Below the pieces are notes generated by a model. It did not search any database. It saw only the letters and a list, made by a program, of their open reading frames with translations, and had not been told where the DNA came from. Of a stretch of 64,000 nucleotides of DNA, positions 8,999 to 16,433 are shown one piece after another (positions within the stretch are counted from its first letter, which is position 1; every line of letters begins with the position of its first letter). A program made the translations under genes and the position numbers. The stretch is from Dysosmobacter segnis (lineage in GTDB: Bacteria > Bacillota > Clostridia > Oscillospirales > Oscillospiraceae), in NCBI RefSeq assembly GCF_014297285.1, contig NZ_JACOQI010000002.1:186001-250000 (forward strand), in the 5' to 3' direction.

Positions 8999-9027
8999 AT
9001 CTTAGCACCGCTTTTCGCCATTGTCAA
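8999..9027 (-). promoter_or_regulatory. consensus promoter of the lysine-type ABC operon
   Basis: Minus strand TTGACA (9027-9022), a 17-bp spacer and TAAGAT (9004-8999). The transcript starts at about 8990, just ahead of the riboswitch. Confidence 0.85.
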
Positions 9028-9158
9028 CCATTTTTCCAAATTTTTAGTATCTTTAGCAGGTGTTGGCAAAAAACGGATGCTTTACAGGCTGATTTATGGT
9101 ATGCTTTCACAATAAGCCTTGTCATTAACGTTGCTTATGTTGGGAGTCCAGACCGCTC

Positions 9159-9187
9159 TTGTCTTTTCTGCTCAAGTCCCGTATAAT
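9159..9187 (+). promoter_or_regulatory. promoter of the HI0933-type flavoprotein gene
   Basis: TTGTCT (9159-9164), a 17-bp spacer and a perfect TATAAT (9182-9187), 50 bp upstream of the start codon. Confidence 0.75.
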
Positions 9188-9237
9188 GAACAGCGTAACA
9201 ATATTCCTGTGCCGAATTGCGGCGAAAGGAGCCAACC

Positions 9238-10449
9238 ATGAATGTCATCGTTATCGGCGGCGGGGCCTCCGGCCTCATGGCCGCCATCACCGCCGCCAAG
9301 GGCGGCCATAGCGTCACGCTGCTGGAGCGGCAAGCCCGTGTTGGCCGCAAGCTGCTCTCCACCGGCAACGGCCGCTGCAACCTCACCAATCTGAACATGG
9401 GCCTTCCCTACTATCACGGACAGGACGCCGCTTTCATCCGCCCCGCCTTTGAAGCGCTGAGTCTGGATGCCACGCTGGATTTCTTTCACGGTCTGGGCCT
9501 GCTGACAACGGCGGAGGACAATGGCCGGGTCTATCCCTACTCCGATCAGGCAGGCAGCGTGGTGGACGTGCTGCGCTTCGCCGCCGACGCCGCCGGGGTC
9601 ATGACCCGCGCCGGGTTCGAGGTGACGGGCCTGAAGAAAACAAAACGGGGGTTCACCGTCCTCTCCGCCGAGGAAACCCTCCCGGCGGACCGGGTCATCG
9701 TCTGCTGCGGCGGCATGGCCGGCGGTAAGCTGGGCGGGACCCGCAGCGGCTATGAGCTGCTGCAATCCTTGGGCCACAGCGTCACCAAGCTGTATCCCGC
9801 ACTGGTGCAGATCAAGACGGACAACACCTTTGTCAAGGCTTTGAAGGGCGTCCGGGCCAATGCTGACCTCCGGCTCTGTCGGAATCGGGACGCCGTGTCT
9901 GCCAGCCGGGGTGAGGTTCAGTTTACCGACTTCGGTGTCAGCGGCCCCGCCGTGTTCGAGCTGTCCCGGGCCGCCGCCACGGAAAAAGGGCCTCTGACAC
10001 TTCATATCGATTTGCTGCCCCAGCTTTCCACACCGGAAATCGAGGAGCTGCTCCGCAGGCGGCTTAGTTCCATGCCGGAGCTGACCACGGAAAACCTGTT
10101 GGCCGGGGTGCTCCACAACCGTCTGGGCCGCACGGTCCTGCGGTATGCAGGCTACGGGCTGACGGACCCGGTGGCATCCCTGTCTCCCGCCGATCTGCGG
10201 AAGATCGCGGGAGCCGCCAAGGACTTCGCTCTGCCGGTGGTCAGCGTACTGGGCTTTGACGGGGCGCAGGTCACAGCCGGCGGTATCCGTACCGCCGAGT
10301 TTGACCCCAAAACCCTCCAAAGCCGCCTGGTGCCGGGACTATACGCCGCCGGTGAGGTGCTGGACATCGACGGTGACTGCGGCGGCTACAATCTGCAATG
10401 GGCCTGGTCCAGCGGCTATCTGGCCGGCCTGCTGAAAAGCGGAACATAG
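9238..10449 (+). CDS. NAD(P)/FAD-dependent oxidoreductase, HI0933/BaiN family
   Basis: 403-aa flavoprotein. The N-terminal Rossmann FAD motif is MNVIVIGGGASGLMAAITAA, followed by VTLLERQARVGRKLLSTGNGRCNLTN, the family signature. The C-terminus has the FAD-closing segment GLYAAGEVLDIDGDCGGYNLQWA. I chose the ATG at 9238 because GAAAGGAG lies 7 nt upstream. The family includes BaiN, reported as a bile-acid flavin reductase in Clostridium scindens, but most members have unknown substrates. A role in bile-acid reduction here would be speculation. Monocistronic, with its own promoter and terminator. Confidence 0.9.
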   Translation: MNVIVIGGGASGLMAAITAAKGGHSVTLLERQARVGRKLLSTGNGRCNLTNLNMGLPYYHGQDAAFIRPAFEALSLDATLDFFHGLGLLTTAEDNGRVYPYSDQAGSVVDVLRFAADAAGVMTRAGFEVTGLKKTKRGFTVLSAEETLPADRVIVCCGGMAGGKLGGTRSGYELLQSLGHSVTKLYPALVQIKTDNTFVKALKGVRANADLRLCRNRDAVSASRGEVQFTDFGVSGPAVFELSRAAATEKGPLTLHIDLLPQLSTPEIEELLRRRLSSMPELTTENLLAGVLHNRLGRTVLRYAGYGLTDPVASLSPADLRKIAGAAKDFALPVVSVLGFDGAQVTAGGIRTAEFDPKTLQSRLVPGLYAAGEVLDIDGDCGGYNLQWAWSSGYLAGLLKSGT

Positions 10450-10460
10450 TAATAGTAAAA

Positions 10461-10493
10461 AATCAAGGGAACGGAATAACCGTTCCCTTGATT
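10461..10493 (+). terminator. terminator hairpin after the flavoprotein gene
   Basis: A perfect 14-bp stem (10461-10474 with 10480-10493). The bases expected to hold the T-run are replaced by the start of a dispersed repeat copy (10498 on), so the T-tract is weak. Confidence 0.7.
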
Positions 10494-10497
10494 CATC

Positions 10498-10650
10498 GTG
10501 TCGAAAAATCTTTTCTCCCCGCTGAATTCATTTTCAGTACTTTATAAAAGTTCTGAAAATGTATTATTTCAACAACGCAGGACACCCTTCTTGGGTTTCC
10601 CGCGCACACTCTTCCTTACCGTTGTGGAAAATCTATCTTCCTATCGATAG
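10498..10650 (+). repeat. dispersed inverted-repeat element, copy 1
   Basis: First of three related copies of about 154 bp. It has the same order of blocks as copies 2 and 3: a GTGTCGAAAAA end, TCTTTTCTCCCCGCTGA, an internal inverted repeat around TTATAA, GCAGGACACCCTTCTTGG, TTTCCCGCGCACACT, and a TATCGATAG end. It is the most diverged copy. It directly follows a terminator hairpin, but no second copy of that hairpin is seen on its other side. It carries no gene. Confidence 0.85.
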
Positions 10651-10671
10651 ATTCAATCAATTCAGAACCAA

Positions 10672-12114
10672 TCAGAACCAGTTCAATGAGAAGAAATCGT
10701 TCACCTGTCCCGCCAGCACCAGCAGCATACCGATGGGCGTGATATACTTGATGCAGATCCGATAGAAGGTGTCGATCCTGCCGGTATAGCCGATATGGAG
10801 CTCGTCCAGAACCGTCTGAGGACGGATCTCCCAGCCCACCATAATGCTCATCATCAAAGCCCCGATGGGCATGGCCAGGCCCTCAGACAGCATATCCACA
10901 AAGTCCAGCATGGAATCGTTCCAGCCGGCGGTCGCAGGCCAGGGGAACACACCGGTGGTACCCAGACCGTCGATCCCTACCAGCACCGAAACTGCGAAGA
11001 TGGCAAGACAGACCAGAAACGCCACCTTGGGGCGGTTTCCCTTTCTGCCTTTCTGCTCCGCCCGGTCCAGGAAATAGGTGATGTCCACTTCGATCAGGGC
11101 GATGGCGGAGGAAATGGCGGCAATCAGCACCAGCAGATAGAAAATCACGCCGAACAGCGCGCCGGCGGTGCCCATGGCCCGGAACACATCCTGTAAGGTG
11201 ACAAACAGCAGGTTCGGGCCGCCCAGCTTGATCTGGTCCAGCGGCGTTCCGCTGGCGATGCCGTTGGCTACGGCGGCGGGGATCACAGCGATACCGGCCA
11301 TAGTAGCCACCAGCGTATCCGCAAACACAATGATGGCGGAATTTTTCACCAGATCCTCTTTCTGGTTCAGGTAGGAGCCGTAGGTGATCATGGCGCCCAT
11401 CGCCAGAGACAGGGAGAAGAACATCTGCCCGCCGGCGCTGGCAAACACGGACAGCAGGCTGGGCGTCTCCGCCACAAATCCGGCCTCCACAGCGTATCCC
11501 GGCACGAACATGAACTTCAGGCCCTCCATAGCGCCGGGCAGGGTCAGGGAGCGGATGATGATGACCACCAGCATGACAAACAGCGTGGGCATGCCTACGT
11601 TATTGAACTTTTCAATGCCGCCGGAAATACCGCTCCGGTTGATAAGATAGCACAGAGCCAGAAACAGGGCGGCAAACAGCACCGCTCCGGCAGGATTGGA
11701 CAGCATGGCGGCAAACAGTTCCCCGCCGGTGGCCAGCGATTCGCTGCCGAAGGCAAAGTTGCTGAGGTTCAGGGCCATATATTCGATACAGTAACCGCCC
11801 AGCACCGCGTAAAAGCCCATCACCGCAAAGGGAGAGAACAGCGCCAGCCAGCCGATCCACCGGAATTTCTTCGTCAGGGCGTGATAGGTGCCCATAGCGC
11901 CCTGCCCGGTCTTGCGGCCCATGGCAAGCTCCGAGGCCATGACGATAAAGCCCACGAAAATTGCCAGCAGTGCATAGACCGCCAGATACGCGAAGCCGCC
12001 GGACTTACCCATTTTGTAGGGGAAGCCCCAGATATTACCCAAGCCAACCGCAGAGCCGATGGCCGCCATCAGGAAGCCCAGATTGCTGGCCCAACTGGCA
12101 CGTTTTGTCTCCAT
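10672..12114 (-). CDS. sodium-dependent neurotransmitter-symporter (NSS/SNF) family transporter
   Basis: 480-aa inner-membrane Na+-coupled transporter. It opens with the NSS signature ASWASNLGFLMAAIGSAVGL followed by GNIWGFPYKMGKSGG, which lines the Na+ and substrate sites of transmembrane helix 1. About 11-12 hydrophobic spans follow, which is normal for bacterial members such as LeuT, TnaT and MhsT. Substrate is probably an amino acid; it cannot be specified further. It is transcribed from a promoter divergent from rimM. Confidence 0.93.
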   Translation of the reverse strand: METKRASWASNLGFLMAAIGSAVGLGNIWGFPYKMGKSGGFAYLAVYALLAIFVGFIVMASELAMGRKTGQGAMGTYHALTKKFRWIGWLALFSPFAVMGFYAVLGGYCIEYMALNLSNFAFGSESLATGGELFAAMLSNPAGAVLFAALFLALCYLINRSGISGGIEKFNNVGMPTLFVMLVVIIIRSLTLPGAMEGLKFMFVPGYAVEAGFVAETPSLLSVFASAGGQMFFSLSLAMGAMITYGSYLNQKEDLVKNSAIIVFADTLVATMAGIAVIPAAVANGIASGTPLDQIKLGGPNLLFVTLQDVFRAMGTAGALFGVIFYLLVLIAAISSAIALIEVDITYFLDRAEQKGRKGNRPKVAFLVCLAIFAVSVLVGIDGLGTTGVFPWPATAGWNDSMLDFVDMLSEGLAMPIGALMMSIMVGWEIRPQTVLDELHIGYTGRIDTFYRICIKYITPIGMLLVLAGQVNDFFSLNWF

Positions 12115-12152
12115 AAACGATTCCTCTCTTCTTCAGTATGCAAAACATATTA

Positions 12153-12181
12153 CTTATACCCTCTTTTTTTCCGTCCGTCAA
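12153..12181 (-). promoter_or_regulatory. promoter of the NSS transporter
   Basis: Minus strand TTGACG (12181-12176), a 17-bp spacer and TATAAG (12158-12153), 39 bp upstream of the start codon. Confidence 0.7.
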
Positions 12182-12251
12182 GACGCTGATTGCACGAAAG
12201 CGCAGATCGCCGACAAAAAAGTCTCCCATTTTTTCAGAAATCAGGTTCCTA

Positions 12252-12280
12252 TTGCCTGCCCCGCCGAAAACGTATATAAT
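12252..12280 (+). promoter_or_regulatory. promoter of rimM-trmD
   Basis: TTGCCT (12252-12257), a 17-bp spacer and TATAAT (12275-12280), divergent from the NSS promoter. Confidence 0.65.
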
Positions 12281-12317
12281 AACAGGCAAGAAATCAAACA
12301 CAGACAAGGAGTGCTTT

Positions 12318-12809
12318 ATGAAGCAGGAATTTATCCGGGTGGGCCGCATCGTCAACGCCCACGGCATCCGGGGCGAGGTGCGGGTGCAGCCCCGCCGGGT
12401 CTCCCCCGCGCTGCTGACCCGCTGCAAAACCTTTTATATCGACGGTCAGCCCGTCGCCCCCACGGCGAATCACGTCCACAAGGAGCTGGTGCTGCTGAAG
12501 CTCCCCGGCGTGGACGATATGAACGCCGCCCTGACCTATAAAAATAAAGACCTGTTCCTCCGCCGGGCCGACATCGTTCTCCCGGAGGGAGAGTATTTTG
12601 ACGATGAACTGCTGGGGCTGGAGGTCTATGACTGTGACACCGGCGCCCTGCTGGGAACTCTGACGGCGGTGGACGAGTACCCCGCCAGCAAGGTCTACAC
12701 CGTCAAGGGTGAGCGGGAGATCCTGATCCCCGCCGTGAAGGACGCCTTTATCCGCTCCGTTGATTTGGACGGGGGACGGATGGAGGTCAAGGTCTGGGAG
12801 GGGCTGTAA
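12318..12809 (+). CDS. rimM: 16S rRNA processing/30S maturation factor RimM
   Basis: 163-aa ribosome maturation factor with the N-terminal RimM beta-barrel (VGRIVNAHGIRGEVRVQP) and a C-terminal PRC-barrel (LGTLTAVDEYPASKVYTV, then ILIPAVKDAFIRSVD). It helps process the 16S 3' domain and binds S19. I chose the ATG at 12318 because AAGGAG lies 6-7 nt upstream. The stop TAA abuts the trmD ATG, so the two are translationally coupled, as in most bacteria. Confidence 0.96.
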   Translation: MKQEFIRVGRIVNAHGIRGEVRVQPRRVSPALLTRCKTFYIDGQPVAPTANHVHKELVLLKLPGVDDMNAALTYKNKDLFLRRADIVLPEGEYFDDELLGLEVYDCDTGALLGTLTAVDEYPASKVYTVKGEREILIPAVKDAFIRSVDLDGGRMEVKVWEGL

Positions 12810-13601
12810 ATGGACATGCAGATCGACATTTTGACCCTGTTCCCGGAATCCGTGGACGCCATGCTGAACGTCAGCATCTTAGGCCGGGCGCAGGAGCGGG
12901 GCTATATCGCCATCCGCACCCATCAGATCCGTGCCTACACCACCAACAAGCAGATGCAGGTGGACGATTACCCCTACGGCGGAGGCCGTGGGGCCGTGAT
13001 GCAGGCAGACCCCCTGTTCCGCTGCTGGGAGCACGTTGTCAACACCTACGGCCCCGGCCGGACCATCTTCATGTCCCCCTGCGGTCGGACCTTCACCCAG
13101 TCCGTCGCCAGAGAACTGAAGGCCCAATATGACCACCTGATTTTAGTCTGCGGCCACTACGAGGGCATCGACCAGCGGTTCATCGACGCGTGTGTGGACG
13201 AGGAACTGTCCATGGGCGATTTCGTCCTCACCGGCGGAGAGATCCCCGCCATGGCGGTAGCGGACGCCGTGTGCCGCATGGTGCCCGGTGTGCTGCCGGA
13301 CGCCGAGTGCTTTGAGGAGGAATCCCACTGGGACGGACTGCTGGAATATCCCCAGTATTCCCGGCCCGCCGTGTGGCATGACCGGGCCGTACCGGAGATT
13401 CTGCTCTCCGGAGACCACGCCAAGGTTGCCGCGTGGCGAAAAAAGGAGAGCTACAAGCGCACCATGACCCGCCGCCCGGACCTGTTTGCGAATTTTGACG
13501 AATCGAAGCTCACCACCAAGGTGGAGCGGAAAATTCTGGCGCAGGCCAAGGAGGAATTTGCTGCGGAACAAGCTGAAACTTCCACGGAACCGGAGGAATA
13601 A
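12810..13601 (+). CDS. trmD: tRNA (guanine37-N1)-methyltransferase
   Basis: 263-aa SPOUT-fold methyltransferase that makes m1G37 and prevents frameshifting. The knot region is visible as LVCGHYEGIDQRF, followed by SMGDFVLTGGEIPAMAVADAVCR, both strongly conserved in TrmD. It ends with a slightly long acidic tail. It starts directly after the rimM stop codon. Confidence 0.97.
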   Translation: MDMQIDILTLFPESVDAMLNVSILGRAQERGYIAIRTHQIRAYTTNKQMQVDDYPYGGGRGAVMQADPLFRCWEHVVNTYGPGRTIFMSPCGRTFTQSVARELKAQYDHLILVCGHYEGIDQRFIDACVDEELSMGDFVLTGGEIPAMAVADAVCRMVPGVLPDAECFEEESHWDGLLEYPQYSRPAVWHDRAVPEILLSGDHAKVAAWRKKESYKRTMTRRPDLFANFDESKLTTKVERKILAQAKEEFAAEQAETSTEPEE

Positions 13602-13628
13602 ACCCTCCCCATCAGAAAGGAGGCCCCC

Positions 13629-14180
13629 ATGAAAAAGCGCGTCATTCTGATTCTCTGCGTGCTTGCGGTTCTGCTGACAGCCGTCATCTGTCTGCCCTTT
13701 GCCCGGAAGATCGATACCACCGTCACTGCCACGGAATACCGGTTCAATGATCCGGCATACGCCGTGGAGCACACGGTCGTGATCCACGGTCATGACACCC
13801 GGAACCTGCTGGGCTACGGCGTTTTTGAGGGCACCTTTGCCGTCAGCGGCTTTGAAAGCGGTCAGGAGGGGTGGACGTTCCGTGTCTCCTTTTCCGACAA
13901 GAAGTCCCTCGGCACCGCACTCAGCCGGCGTCCCAGCGGGGAAACCTGCACCCGGGATCTCTTTCATCTGCGGGCTGACCGGGACTGGTCAGACTTTGCG
14001 GGGCTGATCATGGAGGTCTCCGACACGGCAGACCATGCCTCCATCGGAACCTTCGACCCTGACACGGGACGGTTTCTGGTCAGCGGTCCCGCCGACCGGG
14101 AGGCCGCCGTCGCTAAAGCGGCGGCGCTGTTCCGAAAGGACCCCGACTGGTACGGCGTGTTTCAAAGACAACCCGACTGA
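13629..14180 (+). CDS. membrane-anchored protein of unknown function
   Basis: 183 aa with one N-terminal hydrophobic segment (RVILILCVLAVLLTAVICLPF) after MKK, so it is a signal anchor or signal peptide with the rest extracytoplasmic. No Cys lipobox and no recognised domain. It lies 27 bp after trmD with a good SD (AGAAAGGAGG), so it could be cotranscribed with rimM-trmD. A terminator hairpin follows the stop immediately. Confidence 0.7.
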   Translation: MKKRVILILCVLAVLLTAVICLPFARKIDTTVTATEYRFNDPAYAVEHTVVIHGHDTRNLLGYGVFEGTFAVSGFESGQEGWTFRVSFSDKKSLGTALSRRPSGETCTRDLFHLRADRDWSDFAGLIMEVSDTADHASIGTFDPDTGRFLVSGPADREAAVAKAAALFRKDPDWYGVFQRQPD

Positions 14181-14183
14181 CAT

Positions 14184-14220
14184 AACCGAGGCCGGACGCT
14201 TGTGCGTCCGGCCTCGGCTC
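14184..14220 (+). terminator. terminator hairpin, left copy of a duplicated pair
   Basis: A perfect 14-bp stem with a TTGT loop (14186-14217). The same 37-bp block recurs exactly at 14382-14418, with repeat copy 2 between them. Neither copy now has a proper T-run. Confidence 0.7.
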
Positions 14221-14223
14221 AGC

Positions 14224-14377
14224 GTGTCGAAAAAGTCTTTTCTCCCCGCTGAGCCAGTTTTCAGAACTTTATAAAAGTTCTGAAAACTAAGGATTTCAAT
14301 GGCGCAGGACACCCTTCTTGGGTTTCCCGCGCACACTCTTCCTTTCCGTTGCGGAGAATCTACCTCTTTATCGACAG
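14224..14377 (+). repeat. dispersed inverted-repeat element, copy 2
   Basis: A 154-bp element with terminal inverted repeats TGTCGAAAAAG / CTTTATCGACA (10 of 11 match). An internal perfect 13-bp inverted repeat GTTTTCAGAACTT / AAGTTCTGAAAAC surrounds TATAA. Close to copy 3 and clearly related to copy 1. It is flanked on both sides by an identical 37-bp terminator hairpin block. It carries no gene; short ORFs across it are chance. It behaves like a MITE that inserts at terminators. Confidence 0.85.
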
Positions 14378-14381
14378 CCTC

Positions 14382-14418
14382 AACCGAGGCCGGACGCTTG
14401 TGCGTCCGGCCTCGGCTC
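14382..14418 (+). terminator. terminator hairpin, right copy of a duplicated pair
   Basis: An exact copy of the block at 14184-14220. It lies 9 bp beyond the stop of the convergent LURP-one gene and can also serve that gene on the minus strand. Confidence 0.65.
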
Positions 14419-14426
14419 CTGTATAT

Positions 14427-14900
14427 TCAGTTGCTTCTGGAGCACTTCTCCGCGTCGATGGCCAGCACCAGCATCAGCGCCCGGAGGGCGTCGGCGGGGT
14501 TTACCACGTCGATGACATAGGTATCCGTCCAGTGGAACAGCTCCTTGGTGACGGTGGCCACCAGCGCCCCGCAAGGCTCCGTTACCTGATAGTCCCATTC
14601 CATGAAGCTGCCCTGAACCTGCCAGCCGTTGCAGTCAATGTCGAATTTCGGGGTAAAAAAAGTAAATGCCTTTTGGATACTGCCGATATATTCATCATTT
14701 TCGTACAGCTCGAATTTGGGCAGCAGCGTCAGCACCCGCTCCTTCACCGTGCCGATGTGGTTCCCGGCGGCGTCAAGAATGTGAAGGCAATGGCCCCACG
14801 AGAGTTTGCCCTCCACGGTGTAGACCGTCTCCCCCGCCTCGTTATAAATGTCATAGCTGTCGAACCACGAGAAAAACCGCTGCTTGAAAAGTAGCTTCAT
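14427..14900 (-). CDS. LURP-one-related / YxjI-type protein
   Basis: 157 aa matching the LURP-one (tubby C-terminal-like) fold. It opens MKLLFKQRFFSWFDSYDIYN, then short beta strands such as YTVEGKLSWGHCLHILDAAG and ELYENDEYIGSIQKAFTFF. The family has a beta-barrel around a buried helix, sometimes proposed to sense membranes or lipids; function in bacteria is unknown. It precedes nothing on its strand but ends 9 bp from the duplicated terminator. It may be cotranscribed with the M18 peptidase upstream (12-bp gap). Confidence 0.8.
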   Translation of the reverse strand: MKLLFKQRFFSWFDSYDIYNEAGETVYTVEGKLSWGHCLHILDAAGNHIGTVKERVLTLLPKFELYENDEYIGSIQKAFTFFTPKFDIDCNGWQVQGSFMEWDYQVTEPCGALVATVTKELFHWTDTYVIDVVNPADALRALMLVLAIDAEKCSRSN

Positions 14901-14912
14901 AGGCCCTCCCTG

Positions 14913-16214
14913 TCAAAAGACGATGCCGCCGTCACGGTCGCGGTGAAAATCTCTGGAAAAATAGGCGGTCATGGCTTTTACCAGATGGTCCGTATCCGCC
15001 GCCCCCGCCGTCTCGCAGACGCTGTGCATAGCCAGCTGAGGCAGGCCGATGTCCACGGTGGGGACGGAGAGATGGGCTGTGGAGATATTGCCCAGGGTGG
15101 AGCCGCCGGGGAGATCCGCCCGGTTGCTGTATCGCTGGACCGGCACCCCCGCCTCCTGACAGATAGCCTGAAACACCGCCCCGGATACGGCGTCCGTGGT
15201 GTAGCGCTGGTTGGCGTTGTACTTGATGACGATGCCGCCGCCCAGTACCGGGAACTCCCCCTTGTCGGCGTACTCCGGGTGGGCGGGGTGGATGGCGTGG
15301 GCGTTGTCCGCCGACACCATGAAGCTGTTGGCGACGGCTGCCTTCCACGCTTCGCTGTCAAGGCCGCAGCCGTGGGCGATCCGCTCCAGCACATCGGTCA
15401 GGAAGGTGGAATCCGCCCCCTGACGGGTGTTGCTGCCCACCTCTTCGTTGTTGAACACCGCCAGCACCGGCAGGCTCCCGCCGGGCTTTGCCGCCAGAAA
15501 GCCCTCCAGACAGCCGAACACGCATTGAAGGTCGTCCAGCCGGGGGGAAACGATAAATTCCCCGTTCAGGCCGGTCTGCACCGCTTTTGTTCTGGGATAG
15601 AGGAACAGTTCCGTGGAGAGCAGATGCTCCTCCCGCACCCCAGCCGCTTCGGCGATGAGCTTTCGGAAGGTCCCCGGCTCCTTTCCGCAGCCCAGCAGGG
15701 GCAACAGGTCCACCGCCGGGTTCAACTCCGCTCCCTTGTTCACGCTCCGGTCCATGTGGATCGCCACGCCGGGGATCACCAGCAGATCCCGGTCAATGTT
15801 CACCAGACGGCTCACAAGGCGGTCTCCCTGCCGGATCATCACCCGGCCCGCCACAGACAAGGGCCGATCCAGCCAGCCACGCCACACACCGCCGCCGTAA
15901 GGCTCCACGCTGAGCCGCAGGGTATTGCCGGCGGAAGCCGCTTCTGCGGTCTCCCGCACCTTGAAGGTGGGAGAATCGCTGTGGGACGCCGCCATCAAAA
16001 AGCCGTGAAGCGGCCCCTCAGGCACCCGGAACGCCACCAGAGCGGAGTCACCCCGCTCCACAATATATAGTGTCCCCTTTTCCAGCTTCCACTGCTCAGA
16101 TTCCCGCAGCTCCACCGCTCCCGCCGCCGTCAAGGCCGCTTTGGCGTTGGCCGCCGCATGGTAGCAGGTGGGGCTTTCGTCTAAAAAGCGAAACAGCTTT
16201 TGCACCGTATCCAC
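14913..16214 (-). CDS. M18 family aminopeptidase
   Basis: 433-aa cocatalytic zinc aminopeptidase of the aspartyl aminopeptidase type, releasing N-terminal acidic residues in the cytoplasm. Zinc-site motifs are visible: AASHSDSPTFKV (His/Asp), the FNNEEVGS segment with the catalytic Glu pair, MVSADNAHAIHP, and the closing TVDIGLPQLAMHSVCE. I chose the GTG at 16214 because AGGAGG lies 8 nt upstream. Full length. Confidence 0.93.
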   Translation of the reverse strand: MDTVQKLFRFLDESPTCYHAAANAKAALTAAGAVELRESEQWKLEKGTLYIVERGDSALVAFRVPEGPLHGFLMAASHSDSPTFKVRETAEAASAGNTLRLSVEPYGGGVWRGWLDRPLSVAGRVMIRQGDRLVSRLVNIDRDLLVIPGVAIHMDRSVNKGAELNPAVDLLPLLGCGKEPGTFRKLIAEAAGVREEHLLSTELFLYPRTKAVQTGLNGEFIVSPRLDDLQCVFGCLEGFLAAKPGGSLPVLAVFNNEEVGSNTRQGADSTFLTDVLERIAHGCGLDSEAWKAAVANSFMVSADNAHAIHPAHPEYADKGEFPVLGGGIVIKYNANQRYTTDAVSGAVFQAICQEAGVPVQRYSNRADLPGGSTLGNISTAHLSVPTVDIGLPQLAMHSVCETAGAADTDHLVKAMTAYFSRDFHRDRDGGIVF

Positions 16215-16337
16215 GTAGTTTTCCTCCTATCCGATCCTGATTTTTTATTATTATACGCTCTTTTGTCCCCGAGGTAAAGATAGGTGCCAAAGTTTTCTTG
16301 CGCTTTTTATGACATATTACAAATCTGTTTTCAGCCC

Positions 16338-16389
16338 TTGAAACGCAAGATATTGTATGTTATGATTCTTTTGCTACAAAAATATTGAG
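16338..16389 (+). promoter_or_regulatory. nrdD promoter with tandem NrdR boxes
   Basis: TTGAAA (16338-16343), a 17-bp spacer and TATGAT (16361-16366). Two NrdR-box-like sites, ACGCAAGATATTGTAT (16343-16358) and CTACAAAAATATTGAG (16374-16389), start exactly 31 bp apart, the three-helical-turn spacing typical of NrdR operators. The first lies between -35 and -10 and the second at the start site, so NrdR should repress nrdD when dATP is high. Confidence 0.75.
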
Positions 16390-16433
16390 GGCGCCCTGTG
16401 CGCCCTTTCAAAATGTAATGGAGGAAGATCAGC

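Noticed and set aside
14299..14520. Short ORFs within the dispersed repeat copies (also near 24049)
   Set aside because: They arise from the repeat sequence and duplicated hairpins, have no SD and are not full-length in all three copies.
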